Positions 1 through 10,256 of a DNA stretch of 64,000 bases are shown here, piece by piece (position 1 is the stretch's first letter; every line of letters starts with the position of its first letter). This DNA is from Sambucus nigra (lineage: Eukaryota; Streptophyta; Magnoliopsida; Dipsacales; Adoxaceae), in assembly GCA_949130495.1 (NCBI GenBank), contig OX422210.1, positions 498,891,760 to 498,955,759 on the forward strand, written 5' to 3'. The notes under the pieces were generated by a model, which saw only the letters and a program-made list of their open reading frames with translations, had not been told where the DNA came from and did no database searches. A program made the translations under genes and the position numbers.

Positions 1-760
1 CTCCTTGCTATAAGCAATGGGGGATTTGACATTCTTCTGGTGCTTATTCGTGTGACTAAATACCACGGAATCAGTTTCTTAGAGGATTGCCTCGTATACC
101 ATCCGGTATTTTCTTTCTTGCACATTATTATTATGAGTATCAAAGTATAGGGACTTAATTTACCAAGGAGAAGACATAAGCTTCTTATCCTCTTTATTGA
201 GGATGAGCATCAATTCCGAAGTCCTTTGATTATGAATGAAATGATGCTTAATGGTTTGTAGAACTTCTTTAGAATATTTTTGACAACTAAAGGGGTTAGG
301 AGGAGAACTTAATTTTTTATTGCACACGTCTCTGGGAAATCAATTTCATCTCAACTTATAGTTCTAGGTGTGTGAACATTAGAATCTATAAGGTGTGTGT
401 CAATTAACACAGTTTTTTCAAACGGACTAAATTGTTTTATATTGGGAGCCATAGTATTCCTTACCTTATAATAATCCTATAGATAATCCCAATAGTTTCT
501 GATCCCGGAAGAAAATTATAACCTTTAATTTGGACTCTAAGACCTAGAGATTTATAAATATGCATGTCAGATAAAGACAAAGTGATATTTGGGAAAACAT
601 CTAAATAATCTGGCCCATTACAAAGACTAGTTTTAATAGCTCCCATCAAAGATTGTTTAAAACTAGTACATTTACCATCACGTAGAGTAGCTTGAAGACA
701 TGCGTTCATTCCAGAAAGGGTTAAAGGTTTAAAAGAAATTTGTATTAAACCAACATGGAT
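1..760 (-). pseudogene. Endogenous caulimovirid-like movement-protein fragment (broken)
   Basis: Read on the minus strand from about 760 down to 461, the frame resembles the C-terminal half of a 30K-superfamily movement protein of plant pararetroviruses (Caulimoviridae). Visible landmarks are IHVGLIQISFKPL at the start of the homology, a central CNGP motif followed by a short beta-strand-like stretch, and a GYNFLPGSE segment. Below 461 the frame is interrupted by a stop and frameshifts, though related-looking hydrophilic sequence continues towards position 1 with several more stops. In the family this protein enlarges plasmodesmata for cell-to-cell spread. Here it is an old, non-functional genomic copy. 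It is fused in frame to the Ty3/gypsy fragment on its right. The virus genus is not resolved. An unrelated retrotransposon spacer protein is a less likely alternative. Confidence 0.6.
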
Positions 761-1081
761 AAAATGGAAGGCCACGCTGGGGTCAATCCCTGGTAACTCG
801 TATGGTTCCCTCGTAAAAACATCCAGGTTGCTTTTGAGAAATGCAACTAACTCTTTCTTCTCTTGATCGGAGAGAGCAGCTCCGATCAAGTTGTCATCGG
901 CTACAACTTCATCTTGGATTTCTATGACCCTATTGACGGGGTGAATTCTTGTCTCTTTCACCCCAGTCGGCCGTACCATAGTTGCCAGTTGGAGGGAAGA
1001 ACCCCTTCCTGGGCTCCCTCGTGAGCATTCTCTATCTCTTTCTTCCTTTCCTTCTTCGAGCGGATGACTGCAATAAATCAC
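761..1081 (-). pseudogene. Ty3/gypsy protease-RT linker (N-terminal RT region), truncated
   Basis: This segment carries the block found between protease and reverse transcriptase in plant Ty3/gypsy polyproteins: an acidic helix (SDQEKKELVAFLKSNLDVF) followed by ELPGIDPSVAFH. In intact elements the RT palm domain follows. Here the homology stops right after GIDPSVAFH and movement-protein-like sequence takes over without a break in the frame. It overlaps the end of the protease frame by a few bases, consistent with one original polyprotein that has since suffered a frameshift. No RT catalytic motif, RNase H or integrase is present on this side of the junction. Confidence 0.75.
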
Positions 1082-1629
1082 TTCCTAGTCATAGCCTGGT
1101 CACCACGAATTTTGAACATAGCCCGATCGTTAATGCACTTCAACTTCTGATGATAAGTGGATGGTACATCTTTCATGGCGTGAAGCCAACCTCTGTCCAA
1201 AATCGCATGGTATGGGGACTCAATGTCCACCGCTAAAAACTCAATTAGCTTTGAGATGTTTCTTGCCCTGACCGACAAGATTATTTTCCCTAACGGCATC
1301 GTGATCCTCCTTGCAAAGCCAACTAGTGGAGCAATGACCTTTTTGAGGTCGGCGATATTCAGCTTCAGTTTATGAAATAGTTTCAGGTACATCACTTTGG
1401 ACGAACTCCCCTGGTTCACAAGTAGCTCATCGACGTCCCAATTGTCTATCTTGAGTATGATCACCAGCGTGCCATGATGAGGGGTTCTGACCCCAACAAG
1501 ATCTTCTTCGGTGAACACGATGTACTTGGTGTATTCGACGTCTTCAGGTCGTTGACGCTTTTCGGCCTGGGTTTTGGCAGGGTAGATTTGAAAAGATTTT
1601 ATCACGTCAGTCACCTTCTTGAGTTCCAT
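1078..1629 (-). pseudogene. Ty3/gypsy aspartic protease domain (decayed)
   Basis: A 183-codon frame matches the retropepsin region of plant Tat-like Ty3/gypsy polyproteins. It has the PHHGTLVIILKI strand, then LLVNQGSSSKVMY, where functional copies have an Asp-x-Gly-Ser-Ser catalytic loop. The catalytic Asp reads as Asn here. Further on are LVGFARRITMPLG, and YHAILDRGWLHAMKDVPSTYHQ, where the usual AILGRPWLH is altered. The C-terminal IRGDQ also fits the family. In a live element this enzyme would cleave Gag-Pol. With the active-site change and its broken neighbours, this copy cannot be functional. Confidence 0.85.
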
Positions 1630-1866
1630 TCAAACGGTGTTGCATTGGATCTTCTTAAAATCTGACGCCTCATGGATTACTGTAAACTCATGTCCTGTGT
1701 CATCGTCGAGGATGTTGTCTAGCTTTCGGTCTCCATTAGCTGCGACTTTTTTTATTTTTTTCTTGATATACTCGCTGATGTGTCTTTCTTGAACCATGTG
1801 CTTCAAGTGTGACTTTAGAGCTTTGCAATTCTCGGTGCGGTGAATCCCTCCTTGTGGAACGCCCAT
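1630..1866 (-). pseudogene. Ty3/gypsy Gag C-terminus / Gag-protease linker
   Basis: The frame contains HRTENCKALKSHLKHMVQERHISEYIKKK, which is the block after the nucleocapsid knuckle in Tat-type Gag (histidine and cysteine followed by an LK-rich amphipathic helix). It lies immediately upstream of the protease on the minus strand and ends in a stop between the two, so the polyprotein is broken here. (The quoted block is visible as two stretches, HRTENCKALKSHLKHM and VQERHISEYIKKK.). Confidence 0.7.
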
Positions 1867-1869
1867 CTC

Positions 1870-3200
1870 AGCGCGTTGTTCCTTTTAGTTAGTTCACCCC
1901 CATCTTCTTTGGCCATTTTATGAACGACTCATCTTTAATATTGCTGAGAATCTTATGAATAGGTTCCTTAAAAACTGTGTTAACGCCCTAGAACGCTTTG
2001 GTGGGGTCAATTTTGTTTTCATTATTGGAGCCATTCTTGCTCGCGTTCTTGATTCCCTTCTTCTAGGTATTTTTCTTCTCAGTTCCCTTATTTGCCTTTG
2101 CTCGACCGTTGTCCCATCCATCAGGATGAACCACGTCCTCCACCTTGGAGTACATCTTGATACAGGCCATAAGATCATCAATGGTGCTGGACTCCTTCTT
2201 CGTGAGGGATTGGTGTAGCAAAGAGGTGGTCGGTAAGTCCATTTTGAAGGATGCTATGACAACCTGCTCCGAGAAATCCTCGATCTCATTGAAAACTTCC
2301 TAATATCTTTTGGTGTAGTCTCGAAGGTTCTCCTGTGACTTTTCTTCATTGTGAGCAGCGAATCCATCTACTTGGGATTGGAGTTGCTAGTTATGAATTA
2401 TGCCGTGAAGGCCTCCGCCAGGGCTACAAAATTTCTGATCGACTTGTGAGGAAGCCTCTCAAACAACTTCTGTGCTACATCATGTAGGATCAAAGGGAAA
2501 ATCCTGCACATAAGTGTGTCATTGTGGCTCCATAAGGTCATTGCCTACCGATATTGCCTGATATGGTCTATAGGGTCTGTTTTCCCATCGTAGACCTTGA
2601 ACCTATGGACGGTATATTTATTCGGGGGCTGATTTCCCTAGAAAAAGGGGACTTCATATGAGTGTGAAGAGATCTCTCCACTAACTCTCTAGTAAATCTA
2701 GATCCTCAGTGGGCTGGATGTTGAACCATCTACCTACGGACCAGAATCCTTATATCCTCATTATGCCGAGCATTGCTTCTTTGGCATCATTCTTGCTGGC
2801 CACACTATGACTTGTCATGTTCAGTTCTCTCCTGGTCAGGCCTGGATCTCCTCCCTTGACTGTGAGTGTTGCTTGCCTGAGGACTAGGAGTCCTAGTATG
2901 ACATTTTCCAATGTCCCTTTGGAGATATCTCTCCATCCTTTCAAGTCACCCATGCAGGCGAGCATTTTCTTTTTCTTGGAGGCGCGCAACCTCCTCTTGT
3001 TCATGAATCCTGGCTTCATAAGTATAGACCAACTTAGAAATTTGGGTTGACCTCGGTGGCCCCTGTCTCTCTTCATATGGTCGCCTGTCCTAGCGAAACC
3101 TAGGATTTGTATGCTGGCGAATCTCAAACCTGACCCTAGGAGGAACTGGGTGTTCGTGGACATCGCCGACTTGGGGGATGTTGCTGCCGTGGTGAGACAT
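1870..3200 (-). pseudogene. Ty3/gypsy Gag (capsid region), with stops and frameshifts
   Basis: A likely start codon lies at 3200 on the minus strand (MSHHGSNIPQVGD), just inside the LTR and PBS region. The N-terminal part is charged and rich in Arg and Glu with coiled-coil character (about 2850-3060). From about 2680 to 2200 the minus strand reads as a typical retrotransposon Gag capsid: RFKVYDGKTDPIDHIRQYRQ, an ALRCR-like segment (IFPLILHDVAQKLFERLP), then DYTKRY and FSEQVVIASFKMDLP. In-frame stops occur near 2390 and 2880, and the frame shifts at least twice. Function in the family is assembly of the virus-like particle. This copy is dead. Confidence 0.8.
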
Positions 3201-3242
3201 TATGGGATTTCCCATAATGAATGTTTTAGTCGGAATAAAAAT

Positions 3243-3265
3243 CACTTTCCAAAGACGGCGCAAAT
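3243..3265 (-). other. Primer-binding-site region of the Ty3/gypsy remnant
   Basis: Next to the inner LTR edge the minus strand reads ATTTGCGCCGTCTTTGGAAA. This closely resembles the TTTGGCGCCGTCTGTGGGAA block that follows the 5' LTR in many plant Tat/Athila-type elements. Its position between LTR and gag supports the element's orientation. Confidence 0.6.
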
Positions 3266-3708
3266 TGTGAGTGCAAAAATATCATAATAAAGGAATCCAC
3301 GAAAACAATCACAGAGCATAAATCAAAAGAATTCACACGCACAACAACGATATACGTAGTTCGACAACTTGCCTACGTCCACGGAGAGGTTACTTGTTCT
3401 TATTAAGTTTCTTTCAAAATCTCAAGTTTTCCATCCCCTTGCCCCGGGGTAGGGTTTACAGTTTATAGATCTTATTTCGTAGAGGTTGAGTTGCACAAGT
3501 AACAAAATTAGTCACGCTGGATATATCATGAACCACCTGAATATCTCTTTCGAGATTCTTGGAGGTTGATTTGAGTATAGCCCTAATTGTTTTATTGTAA
3601 ATTAAATGTATATTTGTTGGTCGATCATTAGATTTGGGTCGGGCAATCCCATAAGCGGATTGGGCTTGTTCGACTACTCTCATTGATCATACAAAATGGG
3701 CCCTCACA
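3266..3708 (-). repeat. 5' LTR of the Ty3/gypsy remnant
   Basis: The segment is 443 bp with perfect 6-bp terminal inverted repeats (TGTGAG...CTCACA). Its position directly upstream of the PBS-like block and gag on the minus strand makes it the 5' LTR. The matching 3' LTR is not in the window, so no target duplication can be checked. It has TG/CA ends. Confidence 0.7.
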
Positions 3709-5100
3709 TTCCTTATAAAAATTAATAAAAATATATAGAGCGAATAATAATTAGAGGTTATACACACTAAACAAACTAATAATTAGATCAATATTTAGTT
3801 GGGTTTAAAGTCTAAAATATTAAAGATACATATAACTTAGTTAGTTATATCATGAAACATTATAGTAAGAGAGATATACCAACTTCCTCATCTACTTAAA
3901 AAACACAACATATCTTCACTCATTTTCAAGATAATAGTATATCAAAATTAGTGAAATATATATTGAAATAAAAATGTAAAACAACAACAAAATAAAGAAT
4001 TTCTGCAACAAAACCCTAAATGATGAAAAAATGAATACCAACAATCGTATCTAACTTTAATTCATTAACATTAATCTAATAAAATGTATAATGCATAAAG
4101 CCAATACAAAAATTAAAATTTGAAATTAAGTAAAAGTTTTTCACAAAGGAACCTACACAAGGAAGAACTAAAGAAGGGACATATTGATTTTTTGAAGCTA
4201 AACTTTTTAAAGTCTTGAATAGGGATAAAAATTGGGCTTGTAATCTACACAATCAAGCAATTAAAAAAGTAAATCATCCTTCCTCAGTGTGATAAGATAT
4301 TATAATAATGATGGCTTGTAAAGATCATAGGTTTAGTATTATATCAAGAATGGGAAGAGGGTGTTCAATCAACTCATAGTAATAAATAATAAATTATCTA
4401 CTTATAATTTATTAGAAAATAGAGCCCAAAGATGTGATCCTCTTAATAGATACTATAATAATAATTTATTGAAAGGAAGGAAACTATGATATGTCCAAGT
4501 CCTATGATTGGAATACAACAAAAGAATCAACATAATGAAAATAAATAATCCAGACAAAATAGATAATGAATATAAATTATAATCAAAAGTGTAAAGACAT
4601 TAAGTTAGAAGACCAATACTCATGGAGAATGATTTACCATTTACACCACAACATAATCAGTTATTGTAGAGATTATTTTCTTATAGGCCATGCATTGCGC
4701 GGCTATAGTTATAGAAATTATATTTGATTCTAAAATCAAAACTACTATAAAACATAAGTCTATATATTGTCGAAAAAAAAATAAAGAAAAAAAAAATTTA
4801 CAAAACATACAAAATATACAAGATATAAGTAGTGGTTGATAGTGTAATGGGATGAGAAAGTGAGAACAAATTTTAAATACAAAACATAATTTTCTCATTG
4901 AGATATCAACCTTTTTAAAGTCAATTTCTTACAAAACAATCAATATTTTTTTGGAGGATACAATATGTATGACTCACGTTTACGTGCACGAACAACCCAC
5001 GTAATTGTGTCACACAATGTGTTCATGTTTCGCTATAGATTTACTTAGGCATAAAAAATATAAATTATTCATAGGAACTACCCAAAAATGAAATGGGCCG
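3709..5100. other. AT-rich non-coding DNA, nothing recognised
   Basis: Very AT-rich sequence with short reading frames only. I see no conserved protein motif, terminal repeat or RNA gene. It may be old transposon sequence that has decayed beyond recognition. Confidence 0.5.
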
Positions 5101-5632
5101 ATCTACTACAAGGACATGAGTATCACCATTGGTAACGGAGCTTTCCATCGGGATAACGGGGGAGGATATACCACCATAGTTGGAAGGAGAAATATGGATA
5201 ATAATAGGTTAGGTGTGGTTAGCTGTAGTGGGTAGAGGAAAGTTATGGATGTTAGATGTAGTAGGTGGTGACTGGAGAAAAATTATGAAGGATTAGACTA
5301 GTAAAAGAAAGAGATCTATTACAAAGAGTTGGATATGTTACAAGAGGAGAACATATCCTCCGAAGTGAGTTGGCCTGTTCGTTTACAATTGTCGGATGCC
5401 AAATTACAATTCAATACAGAAAGATAAAAGATAAGAAAATAATAAACACATTTCCTTTGTTTTAAAGAAAACTTAAAACTTTAATAAAGTAAAGAAGACT
5501 TTAATAAAGTAGAAAGATTCGTCTGTTTTTGGACGTCTCTTTGACCGCCGTCATCCTTCGTCTTTTCTTGGACCACGTGTCATGTGCTGGATAATTTATG
5601 CAGTCGTTTATTATGATCCAGAAAGAATGATA
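5101..5632. other. Non-coding segment downstream of the unidentified minus-strand frame
   Basis: This stretch follows the stop of the minus-strand frame ending at 5633. It includes a G-box-like CACGTG core (5575-5580) and a short direct repeat of ACTTTAATAAAGTA (5477-5514). No gene is recognised. A promoter or intergenic role is possible but not shown. Confidence 0.35.
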
Positions 5633-5986
5633 TTATCCCTTTATTGCATTTTCTATGTTAACTTCTCCAATGGAATCCAATGAGATGCTATCAATTAGAC
5701 TTTGATTTTGGTGATGTAGAAGTTCTTCTTCATATTCCTCTGCATCACTTAATAATTCATGAGGTACATCCCATATATTTTTATTCTTGAGGTTGTCAAG
5801 AAATTCAATCACCTCGGCTTTTTGCTCTGGGGAGACAGAATAGTTGATAGGAAGGTCCGTGACAAAGAGTCTTCATCTATCTGTGACTGTAAATTTTATC
5901 TCTTGTTGAGAGTAAAAATATTTAGCCATATTGGAGATATTGACTAAACTTCTTGTCCAGTACTGATTTGTACATATGTAGTCCAT
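5633..5986 (-). pseudogene. Unidentified acidic reading frame with one internal stop
   Basis: From an ATG at 5986 the minus strand keeps one frame for about 117 codons to the stop at 5633, broken only by a TGA near 5873. The predicted protein has a basic/polar N-terminus (MAKYFYSQQEIKFTVTD), a middle with an alternating helix pattern (VSPEQKAEVIEFLDNLKNKN) and an acidic tail (LLSDAEEYEEELLHH). This looks like real, constrained protein sequence, but I do not recognise the family. The same frame stays open rightwards to about 6028, where it meets the H2B fragment in a different frame. A viral or transposon origin is possible given the element at the left edge; this is inference only. Confidence 0.4.
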
Positions 5987-6189
5987 AGGGTTATTATAGT
6001 CATTTTGATTAATCTTATTCCACTCATATCAAGGTGAACTTGCTTGAGAACCTTGAAGATGTAGGTCTTGTAAGTCTCAACTAATTTCTTGAACCTCTTC
6101 TTCTTCTTGTCACTAAATGAGGCATCATTAGACTTCTTCTCGGCCCTGGGCTTCTTCTCAACAAGTTTATTATCTTCCTTTGGTGCCAT
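5944..6189 (-). pseudogene. Histone H2B 5' fragment (truncated)
   Basis: The frame starts [19 protein letters not shown] and continues through [20 protein letters not shown] and KVLKQVHLD. This is the N-terminal tail and first alpha helix of plant histone H2B (canonical ..[27 protein letters not shown]). Homology ends abruptly after about 57 residues, at about 6030. Intact H2B is roughly 140-150 residues and would go on into the central histone fold, which is missing. The last ~25 codons here are unrelated and overlap the unidentified frame. In the cell H2B pairs with H2A in the nucleosome. This copy is a gene fragment, probably carried here by a transposon or retroposition. Confidence 0.85.
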
Positions 6190-7537
6190 TATTGGGAGAT
6201 AAGAGATTATAATGTGGTAAGGTATGTGAAGGTTTGAAGATTTGAATACATAGTTGTAGAGGAATTTGATGGAACTTTGAATGTTAAAAGAAGGTCCGAC
6301 TATATTGGTTGTATGGATTTGAGTTATATATAATATAATTGATTTAAAAAGTGAGTATTGGGAAAAAGAGAGAATAGATGTGTGAAGATTGGTTTAAGAG
6401 TGACATGTATGTTGAAGCCTATTTGAGGTATCATTCAAGTCTTATTTATAGATTATTTGAACTGTTCGATCACCATGAATGGTTGTTGGCTCTTGTCCCC
6501 ATCAAATTTTAAATGAAGAGAATGAAGATACCAAGAAGATGAAAACCAATGGACAGTAATTAATGAAACAATCACATGATAAAATACAAACAATCGGAGA
6601 AAATGATACAAATGGTTTGCATATATTACAAAGAGAGTGGCGTGCTATAAGAGAGGAGGATATATATGATTGCCACGTGGATAGGTTAGGATGATACCAA
6701 AATTAATTATTCTGTTTAGAATACACTTTTATATATAAACATAGATTGTGCTTTGAGTTTTTACGGCTTAAGAGTTAAAAGGTAGGAACATGAAAAGTTT
6801 GGAAACCTAATTAGATTAGAGAGAGAAATGTGTCATTTGGGTTTTCTTTAAAAGTGTCAATCTAAAGCGAAATCCAATGGTTATTTACATCCTAATGATT
6901 TTCTAAGTTAGAAGGAGTAATCGAAAAAAAATGTCTAGAGTTTCTATGCGAAGGAGAAATTGATGTGAAGGCTGAGTTAAATAGACAATATCTATCAGAA
7001 TTTCTTCATGTAGATATTCAGATGCAGTTAGCCAATATGACGTGGAACCTGTGCAAGTTATCCTTGATTTATTTTAGCCGTAAATTCTCCCAAAACACCC
7101 ACGATCTCTATTGGACTAAATTAATCGTGGATATAAAAGCATCAACTGTTGGAGATGATGTTTTAAAACCATTTATGTAATATACCAAAAGAGGACACAT
7201 GGATAGGAGCAATTTCTAAAATTATCGCACCAAGAAGGACAAAAACAATTTTAGATACAAGAACATTGGAGATGGCCTGAAAATTGAAGATTAAAGAATA
7301 TAACAAATAAAGGGCGATTTTAGAGAAAAATAGATGGAAGAAAGATAAAGAGATGGAAGACGGAGGGGTGGTGTCTTAATATAGGAGATATACATTAAAG
7401 TGGGAAATGAATTGTTTGGTTATGCAATTTAATAGGAAAAAGAATGAGAAGACAAGATTAAAGGTCATAAGGGTAAAGGGTTTGTCTTAATTGGAGCTAG
7501 TTTTTGAAGTCACGTGACAAAGTTGAGATTCAGGACA

Positions 7538-7541
<4 letters not shown>
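6190..7541. other. AT-rich non-coding DNA upstream of the H2B fragment
   Basis: Only short frames occur and none shows a recognisable domain. The first ~200 bases could be the 5' flank of the ancestral H2B fragment, but no H2B promoter element is evident. No terminal repeats were identified. Confidence 0.45.

Positions 7542-7574
<33 letters not shown>
7542..7574. repeat. (TA)n microsatellite, left flank of the Athila/Tat-type element
   Basis: Pure TA dinucleotides lie directly against the left LTR end. The right LTR end at 12751 is also followed by (AT)n, so the element appears to have inserted into a TA array. The target duplication cannot be told apart from the repeat. Confidence 0.9.
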
Positions 7575-7578
<4 letters not shown>

Positions 7579-10241
7579 AGAAAGAACTTTTGTGTGTATT
7601 TGTCGTTGTTGCTCATTCTAATCAAAACCTCAATTACCTACAAATATATATCAAACTCAAGTGTAGAGTGGTAAGTAAGGATGTCAATCCTAATCTAAGG
7701 AGTGAACATGCTAAACAAGTGAGTATTATGAATATAATTCACTTGATCCTTTTTTTTGACTTTTGGGTTTTTCTAATTTTTTTTATGTTTTTCAAATATT
7801 AAAACAAGTAGGTGAGGTGAAGTGAATTAACTCTAAACTAATATGAGAGATGAAATTAACAAACTAACTAGTGTGCCAAATAAGAACTAAGTAATAACAA
7901 TTGAGATGAACTTAAATTTTAGAAATATTCAAGGAATGAAACTTAACCACCACTTTATCAATTAAATGTGTTAATTATTCTAGTATACTAATTTTCCAAA
8001 TATTAATTCATCTTATCAATTAATTCTCATCAATTGACAAAACAAACTAATATCATTTAGTTAATCTAATTTTCATTCCCACAACTCAATTGAATAATTG
8101 ACTTAGAAGTATTATATCAATCACTCACTAGAATAGATCCATATAATAAATCTTAAGTCAAACAAAATTTTAATATATGAGTAATATAAAATTTAATATA
8201 ATCTAATTAGTGGGTTAAACTATCTCTAGTTTGAATCCACAAATTAAGAGTATATTAGATTTTAATCATTTCTCAAGGATAGTTTACCATTTCTCAATGC
8301 ATAAACTCAAGTAGGAATGAAAAGAAAAATTAACTAAATGAAACCATGTAAACTAGATTAATTAATACATTCAATTAATTATACGGGGCTTCATTTCACT
8401 CCTTGAATGGAGTGATTAGCCAACCATAGTCATAATTCAATTATTAACAATCTAATAAAACTCACTAAAAAAATTAAAGCGAAAGATAGAAGAGGTTAAA
8501 ACCAACATATAGGAGAGAAGCAATTGCACTTATATTCAATCCAATATTCACTCAAGTGTGTACAATTTTTCTCTACTAATTGATCTCTCTAGAATTCACT
8601 AATTTTTCTATCTTTCCCTAACTTTTCTCTCTCTAGTCTTCTTCTCTAAAAATCTCCTCAAGATTGGGGTCTTCATCTTCTTTTTATACAAGGTATGGAG
8701 CAAAGGGTATTTTTGGAAGGTTCATGGTGTAGGATAAAATGGGGAGAGGTTTTGGAATAAAGGTGAGGGTAATTTAGGAATTAGAAGAGAGCATGTGGTT
8801 ATGGTGAGGTCATGTGGAAAGGTGGGGGAAATGAGGTAATGGTGATAAAAAACAAATGTGATTTATGAGGGCATTTTGGGTAAAGGTTAGAAGAGGTTAG
8901 TTGGGGGGAAAAGGGAATAAAGGGGGTTTAAGTGGCACATGGGTTAAATTGGTTTTGTTTTGCCTTTTTGGATTTGGTTTGGCAGGCTGAAAGAAATCGT
9001 GGGTTTGGCTTTGAGGTTTGGGAAATGGTAAATGGAAATGGGTTTGACTTAGAGGTGATGGGTTGTGGATAGCATTATGCTTGGCCGGGTTTGGGCGACC
9101 GGAGGGAGGTCGCGATCGGAGGGGGAATGACGACGACGGCGCCGGGGTTTGGGACAAGGGTTCGACGGAGAGAGAGAGGTTGGTCTGTCCACCGACGTCG
9201 GAGGGGGTGAGGGAACGCCGGAGAGAAGTCGTGGGGCGGTAACAGGTGAAGAGAGTGGGGAGTGCGCTGCGGGGGCAGCAACTCGGGTTGCGGCACCGAC
9301 GCTGGGCGCCTGGGTTGGGATCTCGGTCGGAGCAGTCGATTTCGCCACCGACAGGAGGGTAGGACGGCGGCGGGTAGGTGTAGGTTGGTGTCTTAGGAGA
9401 GGGAGAGAGATAAGGGGTAGTGGTTATTTGGTAATGGAGATTTGGGGTTATGGAAGTTGAGGAGAGAGAGTGGTGAGAGGTGGAAGATGATGGTGGGCTT
9501 GATTATGTGGTGTGGAGGTGTAGGGGGATAAATGTGAGGGTGAGGGTGTAGGATAGTGTTTGGGAGTGTATGATATGTAATGTAGAGAAGTAGGGTGTGT
9601 GTGAGTTGTGACCCTTAAAAATAAAATTAAAATAAATTAAAATAAAAACCTAGAAAAAATAAAATCCTATTCTAAAACAGAGACTCAAATAAAAATTGAA
9701 ACTAAAAAGAATTAAAAATAAAAATAAAAATAAAAATAAAATTTAATAAAACTTAAAATTAAAATCCTAAAAAGAACATGCAAAATCTAATAAAACTAAA
9801 AATACATAAAATCCTAAAAATTCTAATTCTAGTAAAATAAAATAAAATAAAATAAAACTAAAAACTAATAAAATAAAAATAAAAATAAAATAAAATAGAA
9901 AAATAGAAAATAAAACCTAGAAAATACTAAATAAATCTAAAATAAATTCTAAAAATAAAAATGAATCAAACTAAAAATATAAAAAGTAATAAAAAGACAC
10001 AAACAAAACACACACAGGGTTTGGGGTAGGTTTAGGCTAGGTTAAGGCTCGGGTGAGGTTACGGGATTGGGTATTAGCTCCATTTTAACTGCAATTGGCC
10101 TCTAAATGTAGCTTTTGACACCGCAATTGCAGTTAAGCCTGCATGACAAACATTTAAGCACATAAGACCTATATTGTCGAGAATTAGTAACTAAAATATA
10201 TCTATTCGGGGTATAAATTGTACAGTTTTGGGTGCTTATCA
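7575..10241 (-). repeat. 3' LTR (2.67 kb) of the Athila/Tat-type element
   Basis: The ends are TGATA...TATCA on the plus strand. About 330 bases at its right end (9905-10241) recur almost unchanged at 12420-12751, which identifies it as an LTR. Inside are an A/T-rich low-complexity tract (9610-9990, mostly AAAAT units) and a strongly GC-rich block (about 9060-9400) that gives several overlapping pseudo-ORFs with no domain. The contrast in composition is internal to the LTR and not a sign of a host gene. Confidence 0.8.
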
Positions 10242-10256
10242 CACCACCCCCAAACA
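10242..10256 (-). other. Polypurine tract of the Athila/Tat-type element
   Basis: The minus strand reads TGTTTGGGGGTGGTG, ending exactly at the TG of the 3' LTR. This is the expected site of plus-strand priming and independently fixes orientation and LTR boundary. Confidence 0.85.

Noticed and set aside
1955..2218. Hydrophobic plus-strand frame resembling a membrane protein
   Set aside because: Antisense shadow of the Lys/Arg-rich Gag region of the gypsy remnant.
8897..9460. Several overlapping reading frames in a GC-rich block
   Set aside because: They lie inside the 2.67-kb LTR, overlap on both strands, are Pro/Ala/Gly-rich by composition only and show no domain.
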